Assembly: GCA_029204225.1 (NCBI GenBank)
Contig: CM055094.1
Span: forward strand, 20,137,489-20,201,488
Length of the DNA: 64,000 nt
Direction: 5' to 3'
From: Diphasiastrum complanatum
Lineage: Eukaryota; Streptophyta; Lycopodiopsida; Lycopodiales; Lycopodiaceae
The notes below the pieces were generated by a model, which saw only the letters and a program-made list of their open reading frames with translations, was not told the origin of the DNA and made no database searches. Within the stretch, counting starts at the first letter, position 1; every line of letters starts with the position of its first letter. This document shows positions 10,874 through 23,050 of this stretch, one piece after another. Both the position numbers and the translations under genes were made by a program.

Positions 10874-11640
10874 TAAGATCCTACCCGATCTTAAGCCAAA
10901 TCATATCTATTAATGTTAACAAGAATGGAAACTAGCTTGAATTTGCATAGAAATTGGATGTAGAACTGCCTCCTCCTCGATCTTGACTTCACAAGGATAT
11001 AGGATTCACCTATCCTGAACCAAAAGGAATCATATGCACATAAATATGCCTCTTCAAATAATTCCTACAAGATCAGTTGAATCATCAAGCAATAATCAAT
11101 CCAAATTATATCACAAATCAAGCAAAATTGAACACAATCTTGACTAGAATTGCATTCACTTGATGAGCACTTGTCAAAAACTTTGGGCTGACCCTAAAAT
11201 TTAATTTCTAAGATCTCAATAAGTCTAAGAACTAACTATTACAGTACCAAAGATAAGGATCTACCTTCCTTTTGATTGATTGAAAACTACGTGGCAGACC
11301 TATGTGGTAGACCTGTGTACCTTTGTGTGAATATTTTCTGGATCCAAACATCTAGTGTGTGGCCATTAGGCTAGAGATAGCATGATATATTAATCTCAAC
11401 ATCCATTGGAGTGAGCTTCCGATCCACTTGAACACGAAACTTACAAGACTATTTGCTTCATGATGTAATGTGAATCCAACTTATCAACAATGTGATTCCC
11501 TTAGTGCACAATGTATCACTATCATCACGTGGCAGAAAGTGATTCACTTTTGTGCATATGTTCCATAGAGATGTGAGACACTTTACCACAAATAGGCTTG
11601 AAAAATTTGGAAGATAATTTGGTTGTACAAGAAGCAAGCG
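10874..11640 (-). repeat. copia-module leader, copy 2
   Basis: Inverted copy of the leader at 1-753 and 34,806-35,561, in its proper place upstream of the C2 frame. Confidence 0.75.
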
Positions 11641-12264
11641 TTAAAAAATGAAGGGGCCTAGACAAAATTTTTCAAGGTTATGTCCTTGGAGGTGGCCAAT
11701 AATCAACTCCAAGCATCTACGATGAACTACAAGAACACTTGGCTTAACACACAAGCTTCAAACTTTCAAGGCTTCTTCAGGAACTACAAAGAACATGTTT
11801 AAGCTTAAAGACAAGTGGATGCAAAAACATCAGTATGTCTTGAAAACTTCCATACATGTGTATAGATTTTTATTTTTAGAGCTCTAGGACTATGGCACAT
11901 GCAAACGGGGGTACCATTATGGTGCATTTAAGAGTAAAGGATCAAGCAAATACTTATAAAACTGGTATATGGCAAGTTAGACACAATGATAAATTCATGA
12001 GAACAAGTTAGTGAAGCTCAAAAAGTCATTTGGAGTGAGTTCTTGCCGAGTCCCAATTTGTTACCTTGCTATTTGTGAACTTGCCCCAAGATAAGGTGAA
12101 AAAAAACTTTTAATATTACGAATGACAACCACGAAGCTATCATAGTTTCAATCGACATCAATATAATTAAACAACAAAAATCATCACATACATGCAAACA
12201 AGATGGCAAACACTCAACAATTTTTTTGTGCATGATTCGAGCCGGATTGTCTTCATGCCCAAAT
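11640..12264 (+). repeat. module T
   Basis: Non-coding module with copies at 34,200-34,800 (inverted) and 47,080-47,710, and partial copies at 15,250-15,540 and 44,100-44,390. Words such as ACACTTGGCTTAACACACAA recur. No ORF or RNA structure was recognised. Confidence 0.55.
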
Positions 12265-13020
12265 TCCTAGAAAATGTTGCAGAACATTACAAAAATTCAC
12301 AATATCACGCTTTACTGCCATGCTGCCATGCATCCTTTTTAGGAAATGAAAACAAACTCTGATGGGAGAAGATTTGATTCTGGCACTTCCTTCTTCAAGC
12401 ATGGAAATGGAATTCAAAAGCTTTGAAAAGCTATAGCTTCAAAGGATCGATTTTCCATCTTTTAGTGACGATCTATCATTCGCTACGACCGTGCTTGATT
12501 ACTCCTTTGCATCCTTGGACAACATCTACATACATCCACCACGGATCTAGAGTGCCATCATCATCCATTTTCAGAAACCCTAAGCTGCCAAGACTTGCTA
12601 CATTACACAAAAATCGTCACATCTAGCACGAGAATGCTGAGGGGTAGTGCTACTGGAGCTCGTCAAAACCACACATTCAACACCAATTTGGGTTGAAATC
12701 TCTCTACTAGTACGTTATCGCGAAGAAACATCATCGTTTCCACATCCTATCAGAGCGACATTGCTCCAAATTTTTCCACAAATTTCTATTCTCCATACAT
12801 TGCCGAGCAATACTCTACATAGACTGCTCATAGAGCCGCGCCCCCATACTCTACAATCATTGTGGACCGAGCTGTGCGTCCATACTCTACATACAAAGTT
12901 GACTGAGCCGAGTCCATCAAAAGTCGACTGATCTGAAGCCCTCCACAGTCGATCGAGCCGAGACTCCACTTGTCTGTTACCAGAGCCAAACCTTCAACAG
13001 AGTCATCAGCCGAGTCCAGA
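12265..13020 (+). repeat. module S, copy 3
   Basis: Copy of module S with only two of the 36-bp coding units. It extends past the CCACTTG point into CTGTTACCAGAGCC, as in the copies followed by gene P. It then breaks at about 13,025 and joins the copia-flank/acidic-tail sequence instead of P. Confidence 0.6.
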
Positions 13021-13024
13021 ACAT

Positions 13025-13790
13025 GTCTGCTGTATTTTTTATCAAAAAGAACCCCAACCTCCTACTAGTGGAAAAGTGGGTGATAAAGAGGAGTTTGATG
13101 ATGTCCTAGTTTAGGATAAATGTGCTTACAGTTATCAAGGAAATTGTGGAAGAGGTGCCAATTGACACTGCAATGGCTCCTTAAAAAAAACAAAAAATGT
13201 AAATGATCTTGATGATTTCTGGGAGTAATAAATTCTCTTTTATTTTAGAAAACAATTGCGTTTATATTTCTTGAAATATTGTGTATTGAAATTTTTTTGA
13301 TTAATTTAATGTTTTTAAATTTGTTTGTATTAAAAATATAGATTTAACAATTTTTTAATTATTTAAATATTAGCAAAACTAAAATTGCAATGAACTGTCA
13401 GGTTTTTAATATTTTAATTTTTCGTTGTGTTTTTATAAGAAGTTTTTAGAAATAATTTCATTTGCAATCATTTAGTGTTTAAATATAAGTAAAGATTTAA
13501 ATACTGATACAAGAATTTCTTGATACAAGAATTGTAATTTAAAACACTTTTAAAATTCTTAAAAAAACATTGAAAACTTTTGTTTTAATAAGCAAAAAGA
13601 TTTTTTTTAGTTATTCAAATGGTTGTGTCCAATGATTTCATTTTGAATAGTATTATTATTTCATATAAGCTAATTTGCAATTATTAACAAAAATCTATTA
13701 ACAAAATTTTAGTAGGTTGATTAATTTTCTTGCAATATACAACATTTTTTTTAGCATTACAATATTTTTATTTGAAGCATTTTAAACATG
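13025..13790 (+). repeat. acidic-tail remnant and AT-rich gypsy tail, inverted orientation
   Basis: Holds the short acidic C-terminal remnant (13,110-13,228, one base shorter than at 3,434) followed by the AT-rich tail, as at 37,282-37,975. No gene seen. Confidence 0.5.
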
Positions 13791-15001
13791 AATATTTTTT
13801 TTATAAAATTAAACAAAAAAAGTGACAAAAAAAAATGGGTCTCCATGTCATTTCTTTTCCTTTTTGGGTCATCGTGTTTCATGATGAACAATCTTAGTAA
13901 ATTCTTCCCTGGTGCGTTCTTCGAGAATCAGATGAATGGCTTTTTTCTTTGGCTACACAAGCTCGTCAGAGATGTTGTCAAGTCACACCTACTTTTGTCT
14001 TTTTACGCCAACACATGATTGATTTGCTGCAAACCCTTCTGCTAAACTCCTTGCCAACATAGGAGATGCTGAAAACATCAGAGAGATTGAACGCCTCCTC
14101 AAAAGACCAAATTTTTTCGCTATCCAAGATAAATTCTTCTAAAACTCAAATAAAAGTCCTGGTTTTTTCAACCTAAACAATCCTAGTTCTGTGGTTTTTG
14201 GACAAAATATGGGAAAAAGAAAGAAGTATACATGATGTAAAGGAAAGAAAGGACAAGGGAGTGGTGCAAAAGAAGACTTACCGGCTAAAAGACTAAACGT
14301 TTACAGGGATTAACTGGCTCGCAGGATGTTGAGGATCTACATAGAAGAACTCTCACTAGGAATACGGTGGATCGACTACAACTCAACACGCAGAATGACA
14401 AGGCAAATATATTTTTACATTTGCGCTACTGTAATAGAATGTTTGAGACCATTCATGTGAGACACTTTTACACTTGTATTTTATTGCAAATCTTTGGCCT
14501 TATATACACAAGTCCTTCCATGATATTGTGTTTGCTTGGTCATACTTACCTAACATCAAAAGTGAATGGTACTTGTTGTTAGATGTTTTCTGCAATTTTG
14601 AAATTGAAAATCTATCTTTATGTTCTTGCTCTTTTCTGAAATATTTCAAAGATTTCATTTTGGAAAAATTTGATTATGTGCTTAAAACGGACTGCAATAT
14701 AATTAGAAGTATGTACCTCAGAAAATATTACCTATTTAGGAAAAACATCATTGAACTCTTGTTTTAAATCTTGCATTAAAAGCTGTTCTTGATGCTAATT
14801 TTTGGTGTTAAAGCATGTTAACACATTCACATCATCATTCACATCACAATGCATACGAGATTTCAAAACAAGATAAAAAAGCTCATCTTTAGAATCATGT
14901 AGTTTTTCCATAAATTCCGCCGAGCAAACCATCGATGATGGGAGTACATTAGTCTCCCCATAAATTGAGACTATCTGGTCAAACTTATCTTTAAATATCA
15001 T
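13790..15001 (-). pseudogene. Ty3/gypsy module G3 (connector and 3' part)
   Basis: Inverted copy of 1,605-2,760. The connector frame is 14,795-15,001 and is cut off at its start, where four bases (TATG) are shared with module S sequence. This breakpoint differs from the CCACTTG breakpoint of G1, G2, G5 and G6. The rest is non-coding, with a decayed LFRLK ORF around 14,020-14,190. Confidence 0.6.
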
Positions 15002-15250
15002 AGTATGTAGATGGTGTCCAAGGATGCGAAGGAGTAATCAAGCACTGTCGTAGCGAATGATAGATCGCCACTAAAAGATGGAAAATCGATCCTTTGATAG
15101 CTTTTCAAGGCTTCTGAATTTCATTTCCATGTCTGAAGAAGGAAGTGCCAGCATCAAATCTTCTCCCATCAGAGTTTGTTTTCATTTTATAAAAAGCATG
15201 CATGGCACAATGGCAATAAAGCGTGATATTGTGATTTTTTGTAATGTTCC
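15001..15250 (-). repeat. module S fragment (copy 4)
   Basis: The part of module S equivalent to 4,500-4,730, inverted, fused to gypsy module G3 on its left and to module T sequence on its right. The plus-strand frame SEEGSASIKSSP at 15,078-15,278 is open. Confidence 0.55.
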
Positions 15251-15900
15251 CATGTATGTGATGATTTTTGTTGTTTAATTATATCGATGTTGATTGAAAC
15301 TATGATAGCTTCGTGGTTTTCATTCGTAATATTAAAAGTTTTTTTTTCACCTTATCTTGGGGCAAGTTCACAAATAGCAAGGTAACAAATTGGGACTCGG
15401 CAAGAACTCACTACAAATGACTTTTTGAGCTTCACTAACTTATTCTCATGAATTTATCATTGTGTCTAACTTGCCATATACCAGTTTTATAAGTATTTGC
15501 TTGATCCTTTACTCTTAAATGCACCATAATGCTACTCCCTTACTGGCCATAACATCTTCACCGTAGCTCGAAACTGGGTCATACTGGGTGTTGTTGAAAA
15601 AGCTCTCGTTGAGGGCTTTCTAATGGCACCGTAATCATCTCTATTCGAGTTGCCGTTCAAAAGTTACACTGTTTTTTTGCTGAGTTGCATACTATACAAC
15701 AAATAAAATGGCTTATTTACGGGCTGCCCCGACGCAAAATTACAGTTCTTTTAAAAAGAAAAGAAAATCAATTTGAAGGAGCTACGTTACGTAGATTTCA
15801 AATTTGATTGTTTTGATTGGACCATGTGGAAGAAACTTTTAAGAAAAAAATAGAAGGTATGCTTTTGAAAGGCCCCTTTTGTGCTCAAATTTTTTATAAT
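15250..15900. repeat. module T fragment and a block shared with 43,740-44,390
   Basis: 15,250-15,540 is partial module T. 15,540-15,900 is found only once more in the window, inverted at 43,740-44,100. It has a less AT-rich core around 15,715-15,745. No ORF of note was seen. Confidence 0.5.
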
Positions 15901-16084
15901 GGTTGATAAGTTGGATTCACATTTACATCATGAAGCAAATAGTCTTGTAAGTTTTGTGTTCAAGTGGATCGAAAGCTCGTTCCAATGGATGTTGAGATTA
16001 ATATATCATGCTATCTCTAGCCTAACAGCCACACACTAGATGTTTGGATCCAGAAAATATTCACACAAAGGGACATCACACATC

Positions 16085-17341
16085 AATATTAATCTACTTT
16101 CAGAATTAATGGCGTCTACCGGTTGGAGATCTCCAGTCCTCAAAGATACACACGTGAATGAAAGGCTTGAGCAAGCACCAAAGCAAGTCCAGAATGATCC
16201 TTCTTTCGGCCCAAGATTTCATAGAAGACGAGCATGGAGATCGGAAGACAACATATCAGCATATCCTTGCAACTTTGCGATAATAGATGGCTCGTTCTCT
16301 TCTCAGAAGGAATGTCATACATCAATCAATAATTTTTGGGAACTGAGTTTCGATTCTCGCGATCCTACAATCCAGCTACAACACAAGTTCTGCCAGTTTT
16401 TGATGACTGTCATGGGCCAAAGGTTTGAGCAAGATCCACAATTTTCCATCAATCTCCTTCACATGGAGGATACCAGGATCTATTTATGGATTCAATACTT
16501 TCCTGCAGACTCCATACATATCTTCGAAGAGATGTGCACTTCAGGATTTATCATCAATGATGAGGGTTACATGTACACCCAGAGATCAAAAGCATTTACT
16601 GGTCGAAGACAAATACTGACTCGAAACTGCTTCAACTGGCTACGTGAGCAAAATCATAAGCATGCCAATAAGTCGACTCTGATAGGACGAAAAGACGGGG
16701 ACAAGTCAGTTCCAACGACGACATCTAATTCGACCGGGAGCTCTTCTCAGCCAGATTTAATTGCGTCGACCGGTTGTAGAGCTCCATTCCTCAAAGATAC
16801 GTACGTCTATGAAATGCTTGATCAATCACCAAAGCAAATTCAGAATGATCCTTCTTTCGACCCAAGTTTTCGTAGAAGACGAGCGCTAGCATGGAGATCG
16901 GAAGACAACATATCAGCATATCCTTGCAACTTTGCGATAATAGATGGCTCGTTCTCTTCTCAGAAGGAATGTCATACATCCATCAAGAATTTTTGCAAAT
17001 TAACTTCCGATTCTGACGATCCTACAATCAAGCTACAACACAAGTTCTGCCAGTTTCTGATGACTGTCATGGGCCGAAGGTTTGAGCAGGATCCATAATT
17101 TTTCATCAATCCCAAAAAACCGGTGCTTCAGATGGAGGATACCAGGATCTATTTATGGATACAATACTTTCCTGCAGACTCCATACAAATCTTCGAAGTG
17201 ATGTGCAATTCAGGCTTTATCATCAATGCTGATTAGGCTTACACCCAGAGATCAAAAGCATTTGCTGGTCGAAGACAAATGCTGACTCAAACCTGCTCCA
17301 AGTGGCTGCGCGAGCAATATCATAAGCATGATGCCCACTAA
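16085..17341 (+). pseudogene. gene K copy 1: unidentified tandem-domain protein
   Basis: The product is not recognised. It consists of two copies of a domain of roughly 185 residues (starting MASTGWRSPVLKDTH and IASTGCRAPFLKDTY) separated by a Ser/Thr-rich linker with GRKDGDKSVPTT. Conserved words in both domains are DPSF.P.F.RRR, WRSEDNISAYPCNFAIIDGS, QHKFCQFLMTVMG.RFEQDP and RSKAF.GRRQ. The frame is open from 16,040, but the first 60 bases are copia leader, so the N-terminus was lost at the junction. Stops at about 17,096 (CAA to TAA compared with K2) and 17,234 (AAG to TAG) disrupt the second domain. K2 and K3 are related copies. Confidence 0.55.
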
Positions 17342-17890
17342 TCCTGAACAAATGTTATGAAGAAAATCCTTTAGGCGCTATTTTTTGAATTGAGTACATT
17401 GAAAACATCAACATTTGAAGATTGGAGCTTTTAAGATTGACCATTATAGTCATCTAGGGCCAATGTATATGGCACTCAACTGCTAATCTATCTCTTTTAA
17501 AATGTCCACTTTAGTTCATAATCTATGATCTAGATATACCTTCTTCTCGTTGTGTATATATATATGTTCTCATCGTTGATATTTGATTTAATGTATTAAA
17601 TGACCATTGAATGCTCATCAAATCAAATTCAACAATAATTAGGTTACACGTATTCTGTTCAAAAAATATTCAGACACAATGAAAATATCATATCGACAAG
17701 AGGTTTGTTAGTGATCATCCATCCAAAGTAGGCGCACCACTTCCAAATTCTAATGTTACTCCAAGCCTTTTTGTGAGACTACTAATATTTTTGGAAAACA
17801 CATGTTCTTCATATTCCAAGCATGCTCAGCATACCTCCAAGCACATAGCAAAGTAAACCATACATCTTCTTTCCTTGCCCTACTTGTTGG
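17342..17890 (+). repeat. gene K 3' flank, first copy
   Basis: AT-rich flank after K1, nearly identical to 19,138-19,710 after K2 and to 41,000-41,558 beside K3. It has a short TATATATATA run near 17,558. It leads directly into K2, so K1 and K2 with their flanks form a tandem duplication of about 1.8 kb. Confidence 0.6.
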
Positions 17891-19137
17891 TCTACCGATT
17901 GGAGAGCTCCAATCCTCAAAGATACGCACGTGAATGAAAGGCTTGAGCAAGCACCAAAGCAAGTCCAGAATGATCCTTCTTTTGACCCAAGATTTCGTAG
18001 AAGACGAGCATGGAGATCGGAAGACAACATATCAGCATATCCTTGCAACTTTGCGATAATAGATGGCACGTTCTCTTCTCAGAAGGAATGTCATACATCA
18101 ATCAATAATTTCTGGGAACTGAGTTCCGATTCTCGCGATCCTACAATCCAGCTACAACACAAGTTCTGCCAGTTTCTGATGACTGTCATGGGCCAAAGGT
18201 TTGAGCAAGTCCACAATTTTCCATCAATCCCAACAAAGCGGTCCTTCACATGGAGGATACCAGGATCTATCTACGGATTCAATACTTTCCTGCAGACTCC
18301 ATACATATCTTTGAAGAGATGTGCACTTCAGGATTTATCATCAATGCTGATGAGGGTTACATGTACACCCAGAGATCAAAAGCATTTACTGGTCGAAGAT
18401 AAATACTGACTCGAAACTGCTTCAACTGGCTACGTGAGCAAAATCATAAGCATGCTAGTAAGTCGACTATGATAGGACGAAAAGACGGGGACAAGTCAGT
18501 TCCAATGACGGCATCTAATTCGATTGGGAGCTCTTCTCAGCCAGATTTAATTGCGTCGACCGGTTGGAGAGCTCCATTCCTCAAAGATACGTACGTCTAT
18601 GAAATGCTTGATCAATCACCAAAGAAAATTCAGAATGATACTTCTTTCGACCCAAGTTTTCGTAGAAGACTAGCGCTAGCATGGAGATCGGAAGACAACA
18701 TATCAGCATATCCTTGCAACTTTGCGATAATAGATGGCTCGTTCTCTTTTCAGAAGGAATGTCATACATCCATCAAGAATTTTTGCAAATTAACTTCCGA
18801 TTCTGACGATCCTACAATCAAGCTACAACACAAGTTCTGCCAGTTTCTGATGACTGTCATGGGCCGAAGGTTTGAGCAGGATCCACAATTTTTCATCAAT
18901 TCCAACAAACCGGCGCTTCACATGGAGGATACCAGGATCTATTTACGGATACAATACTTTCCTGCAGACTCCATACAAATCTTCGAAGAGATGTGTACTT
19001 CAGGCTTTATCATCAACGCTGATAAGGCTTACACCCAGAGATCAAAAGCATTTGCTGGTCGAAGACAAATGCTGACTCGAACCTGCTCCAAGTGGCTGCG
19101 CGAGCAATATCATAAGCATGATGCCCACTATTCCTGA
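17891..19137 (+). pseudogene. gene K copy 2: unidentified tandem-domain protein
   Basis: Second tandem copy of K. Domain A (frame from 17,930) is broken by a one-base loss near 18,208, where FEQDPQF becomes FEQVHNF; the remainder reads in another frame. Domain B with its linker, 18,469-19,137, is fully open (222 codons) and is the best preserved K domain in the window. It ends KWLREQYHKHDAHYS and a TGA. The two domains repeat at about 664 bp. No signal peptide or membrane segment is seen. The conserved Arg-rich DPSF.P.FRRR and the GRRQ element suggest a basic, perhaps nucleic-acid-associated protein, but that is a guess. Confidence 0.55.
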
Positions 19138-19740
19138 ACAAATGTTATGAAGAAAATCCTTTAGGCGCAATTTTTTGAATTGAGTACATTGAAAACATCA
19201 ACATTTGTTGATTGGAGCTTTTAAGATTGACCATTATAGTCATCTAGGGCCAATGTATATGGCACTCAACTGCTAATCTATCTCTCCACTGCTTTTGAAA
19301 TGTCCACTTTAGTTCATAATCTATGATCCTTCTTCTCGTTGTGTATATATATATGTTCTCATCGTTTATATTTGATTTAATGTATTAAATGAACATTGAA
19401 TGCTCATTAAATCAAAATCAACAATAATTAGGTTACACATATTCTGTTCAAAAAATATTTAGACACACAATGAAAATATCATATCGACAAGAGGGAACAT
19501 ATCACGGCAAAAGGACTAGACAGAGATTGTTTGTTAGTGATCATCCATCCAAAGTAGGCGCACCACTTCCAAATTCTAATGTTACTCCAAGCCTTTTTGT
19601 GAGACTACTAATATTTTTGGAAAACACATGTTCTTCATATTCCAAGCATGCTCAGCATACCTCCAAGCACATAGGAAAGTAAACCGTACATCTTCTTTCC
19701 TTGCCCTACTTGTTGGTCTTCATCCCGTATGGTAAGTACT
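19138..19740 (+). repeat. gene K 3' flank, second copy
   Basis: Same flank as 17,342-17,890, without its internal deletion: it keeps the sequence around 19,490-19,520 that the first copy lacks. A 70-codon frame at 19,470-19,682 also occurs at 41,013-41,225 (minus). It is not recognised and may be chance. Confidence 0.5.
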
Positions 19741-20300
19741 CGACCCTTGATTGTTCCTTTGAATAAGAGCTTTTTGCTATAGTTTCAAGAGAGGATCTTC
19801 CTGGGAAAGGGTCAACTTGGGAGTAGCTTAATATATTGATGTCATTTCAAATCATGATAGCTTCATGGCTGTCACTCAAAATAATAGTAAATTGTTTGGT
19901 AACTTGGGGTAGCTTGATATGTAGCTAGGCAACTAAACAACAAATCACCTCTAGATGGCTTCACAAGCTTGTCTAACTCATTCTTATAATTACTACCATT
20001 GTGTCTAACTTGCCAAATGCTAGGTGTAAAAGTATTTGACAAATGCATAACTCTTTACTCTCCAAGTCTTAAGACTTACCAAGTGTTGTTTGTAGCTCAT
20101 ACTAGATGCTTTGAGAAGTTATATTAAGAATTGGGGGGGGGGGGGGGGGGGGGTTTATCGCAAAGAATCCGATCTTGCCAAATACTAGGTGTAAAAGTGT
20201 TTGACATATTCCTAACTCTTTACTCTCCAAGTGTTGTTTTTAGCTCATAGTACATGCTTTGAGAATAATGTTGCTGGTTATATTAATTTGGGGGGATTGC
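19740..20300 (+). repeat. module T' with poly-G tract
   Basis: Non-coding module with copies at 40,380-40,980 (inverted), 29,050-29,290 (inverted) and 52,690-52,920. It contains the word GGTAACTTGGGGTAGCTTGAT, which in two places fuses to the end of the reverse-transcriptase frame. A homopolymer G run interrupts it. Confidence 0.5.
20133..20153 (+). repeat. homopolymer G tract, 21 bases
   Basis: Uninterrupted run of G. The inverted counterpart is a 20-base C run at 40,543-40,562 in the same module T' context. Such a run can form G-quadruplexes and is error-prone in sequencing, so its length may not be exact. Confidence 0.9.
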
Positions 20301-20632
20301 AAAGAATCGAACTTGAGTGTACAAGCCCAACTCAAGTGCAGACACCAACTCACCACACATGGGAAGATCATTAAATTTGAATCTGAAGAAAAATCAAAAT
20401 TAAAAAAAAATGAAAAACTATTTCTCCTTAGAGGCATTGTGGTCATCATCTAGACGAGTTGTGCTTGCTTGAATCAATAGAAACAAAGAAAATAATAATA
20501 ACCAACTTTTATCCTATTAATGCACCAATAATATATAAATATAATTGAATTAAATGGGAAGATTATAATATTTATCGCTTCATTTAAACATTGATCTACT
20601 AATTTCAATGATTTCGTTCAAATTCGAATTCC
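20300..20632 (+). repeat. spacer related to 4,770-5,050
   Basis: Copy of the tail of module S1. It contains a 64-codon frame (20,259-20,453), part of which (QLTTHGKI.KFE.EEKS) resembles the short frame at 62,725-62,934. No clear gene. Confidence 0.4.
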
Positions 20633-20800
20633 TAGATTACAGCTTCATTCAATCTTCAAATTTCCAAGCTCGTTCAAACTTCAATGAAATATAATTCATT
20701 CCAAAATCCATTCTCGAATCCTAGAACGATGTATTTTAAAAACTTTTGTAATGTGAAAGAGAGATCATTGAGCTAAAACATGACCCTGATTGCATTCGGA

Positions 20801-21281
20801 ATTGCTTTCAAAAACTTATAAATTGTATTCATCAATGGAGATGTCTAGAGGACATGGTGTGAAAAATTGTCAACTAGTTTGGTTTTTTATTTGGCAATTT
20901 TGGAGGCCAAAATGAATCTCAACTTCGAGTTAGTTTCATATTTGTTAATAAGGGCCTAAATAGTGGTTTAACTACCTCTGGCAAGTAGATAAGTGGATGA
21001 GGTCGAGTTTGGACCCATTCTAATTGGCTAAATTTTGGTACATTGCTTTCAAAAACTTATAAATTGTATTCATCAATGGAGATGTCTAGAGGACATGGTG
21101 TGAAAAATTGTCAACTAGTTTGGTTTTTCATTTGGCAATTTTGGAGGCCAAAATGAATCTCAACTTCGAGTTAGTTTCATATTTGTTAATAAGGGCCTAA
21201 ATAGTGGTTTAACTACCTCTGGCAAGTAGATCAGTGGATGAGGTCGAGTTTGGACCCATTCTAATTGGCTAATTTTGGTAC
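20801..21281 (+). repeat. 241-bp tandem repeat, two units
   Basis: Two consecutive units of about 241 bases starting at 20,801 and 21,042, with the beginning of a third at 21,282. The inverted equivalent is at about 63,230-63,710. A single unit also occurs near 5,285-5,450. No coding content. Confidence 0.8.
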
Positions 21282-21571
21282 ATTGCATCTAGACTAGATT
21301 TTCTAGGTTTTTGATAAAGTATCTAGAAGTTTTCAAATTAGGTCAAGTTTGGGGCAAGTGGCCAAATGACATTTTGGAAGCTATAAATAGTTGTACCTAA
21401 GTGGAGAAATAATCATCAAAGTTTCTTTTTTTGTGGAGAATTCATCTCTTATGTCCATCTCATGTGATTTTCTCTATCTTGGTTTTCTATGTGTAGAATG
21501 TTGATTTTCTTCTAGATCTTGATTCCACACGTGTGAAGATTATAATATATATGATTTTGTTAAACATCGAT

Positions 21572-21781
21572 CTACAAACATTTCAATGATTTTTCTTCAA
21601 ATTCAAATTTAACGATCTTACCATGTGTGGTGAGTTGGTGTATGCGCTTTTGTTGGGCTTGTACACTCAAGTTCGATTCTTTGTGATCCCTCGCCAACTG
21701 TGGTTTCAATACTTTCTCTGCAAGATTCTCATTTGAAATTTGCTTGGGACCCTTCTTATCTCCATCAGATATTTTTTTCAA
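21572..21781 (-). other. short conserved frame of unknown nature
   Basis: A 69-codon minus-strand frame containing ENLAEKVLKPQ and HQLTTHGKIVKFEFEE. It is also open at 62,725-62,934 (plus) and broken by one base at about 61,690-61,880. The first codon is not ATG. It could be a captured exon or chance; product unknown. Confidence 0.25.
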
Positions 21782-21833
21782 CGTTGATGCTAGGCCATAC
21801 CACAGGGAAGTAGTTCATGTGTGACTCCTCACT

Positions 21834-21834
<1 letters not shown>

Positions 21835-21912
<78 letters not shown>
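21835..21912 (+). repeat. compound microsatellite (CA)n(TC)n
   Basis: About 33 bases of CA repeats run into about 45 bases of TC repeats. The right arm has a pure GA repeat at the two corresponding places (61,580-61,624 and 62,515-62,673), without the CA part. Frames through it encode only Ser-Leu or Arg-Glu repeats. Confidence 0.95.
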
Positions 21913-21915
<3 letters not shown>

Positions 21916-23050
21916 CCACTCAAGCCTACATGGCAGACCCACGTGGTATAGTTTAGTTGGCTTGCCACACAAGCCTATGTCAAGCCTATATGGCAGACTG
22001 CAACATACCAGCATGAACATACTAGCATCAAGCCTATATCATGCCTATATGACCTACCACACAAGCCTATGATAGGCCTACATGGCTTGCCACATGGCAA
22101 GTCCCAAGCCTATGTGGTTTATCTCATGACATGCCTGCATGGCTTGCCACATGGCAACTTGGGAGCTCCAGCTCTCTCTCTCTAGCTCCACTCAAGCCTA
22201 CATGGCAGAGCTTGGTTGGCTTGCCACACAAGCCTATGGCAAGCCTATGTGGTATCCTGTGACATGCTTACGTGGGAAGCATAAAAAATATGCCATGCCT
22301 ATGTGGCCTGCCATGCAAGCCTATGGCTTATCTCATGACATGCCTACATGGCTTGCCACATGGCAACTTGGGAGCCCCAGCTCTCTCTCTCTCTAGCTCC
22401 ACTCAAGCCTACATGGCAGAGCTTGGTTTGCTTGCCACACAAGCCTATGGCAAGCCTATGTGGTAGCCTGCGACATGCTTACGTGGGAAGATTAAAAAAT
22501 ATGCCATGCCTATGTGGCCTGCCATGCAAGCCTATGGTAGGCCTGTATGGTTTGCCAAGTGGCATCTTTTGAGCCCACTTATATATATATATATATCTCT
22601 AGGTCCACTCAAGCCTACGTGGCACAGGGCTCAGTTGGCTTGACATACAAGGTTATGGTAGGCCTACATGGCTTGCCACATGGCAACCCTCAAGCCTCAT
22701 GGCTTGCCACATGGCAACTTGGGAGCCCCAGCTCTCTCTCTCTAGCTCCACTCAAGCCTACATGGCAGAGCTTGGTTGGCTTGCCACACAAGCCTATGGC
22801 AAGCCTATGTGGTAGCCTGCAACATGCTTATGTAGGAAGCATCATAAACATGCCATGCCTATGTGGCCTGCCACGCAAGCCTATGGTAGGCCTGTGTGGT
22901 TTGCCAAGTGGCAACTTTTGAGCCCACCTATATATATATAGATCTCTAGGTCCACTCAAGCGTACGTGGCACAGGGCCCAGTTGGCTTGACATAAAAGGT
23001 TATGGTAGGCCTACATGGCTTGCCACATGGCAACCCTCAAGCCTGCATGA
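21913..23050 (+). repeat. CATGG-rich degenerate tandem array, left arm
   Basis: An array of short degenerate units built on GCCTACATGGCTTGCCACA and TTGCCACATGGCAA. The arms TTGCCA and TGGCAA of the second word are inverted repeats around two bases. Higher-order units of roughly 200-300 bases, each with a short CT run (AGCTCTCTCTCTC), are visible from 22,130 to 22,930. Open frames occur across it (for example 22,547-22,921) but change frame between units, so coding is unlikely. Related arrays: 30,190-30,600, 51,290-51,715, 61,005-61,579, 62,110-62,514. Confidence 0.75.

Noticed and set aside
15250-20300. tRNA or rRNA genes in the non-coding modules
   Set aside because: No cloverleaf with A/B box words or rRNA core sequences was recognised by eye; a covariance-model scan would be needed to exclude them.
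22139-22921. Open frames in the CATGG array (for example MACHMATWELQLSLS)
   Set aside because: The frames follow short degenerate DNA repeats, switch between units and have no conserved start.
21913-23050. CRISPR-like regular repeats
   Set aside because: Units are degenerate, without unique spacers of constant length, and the locus is eukaryotic.
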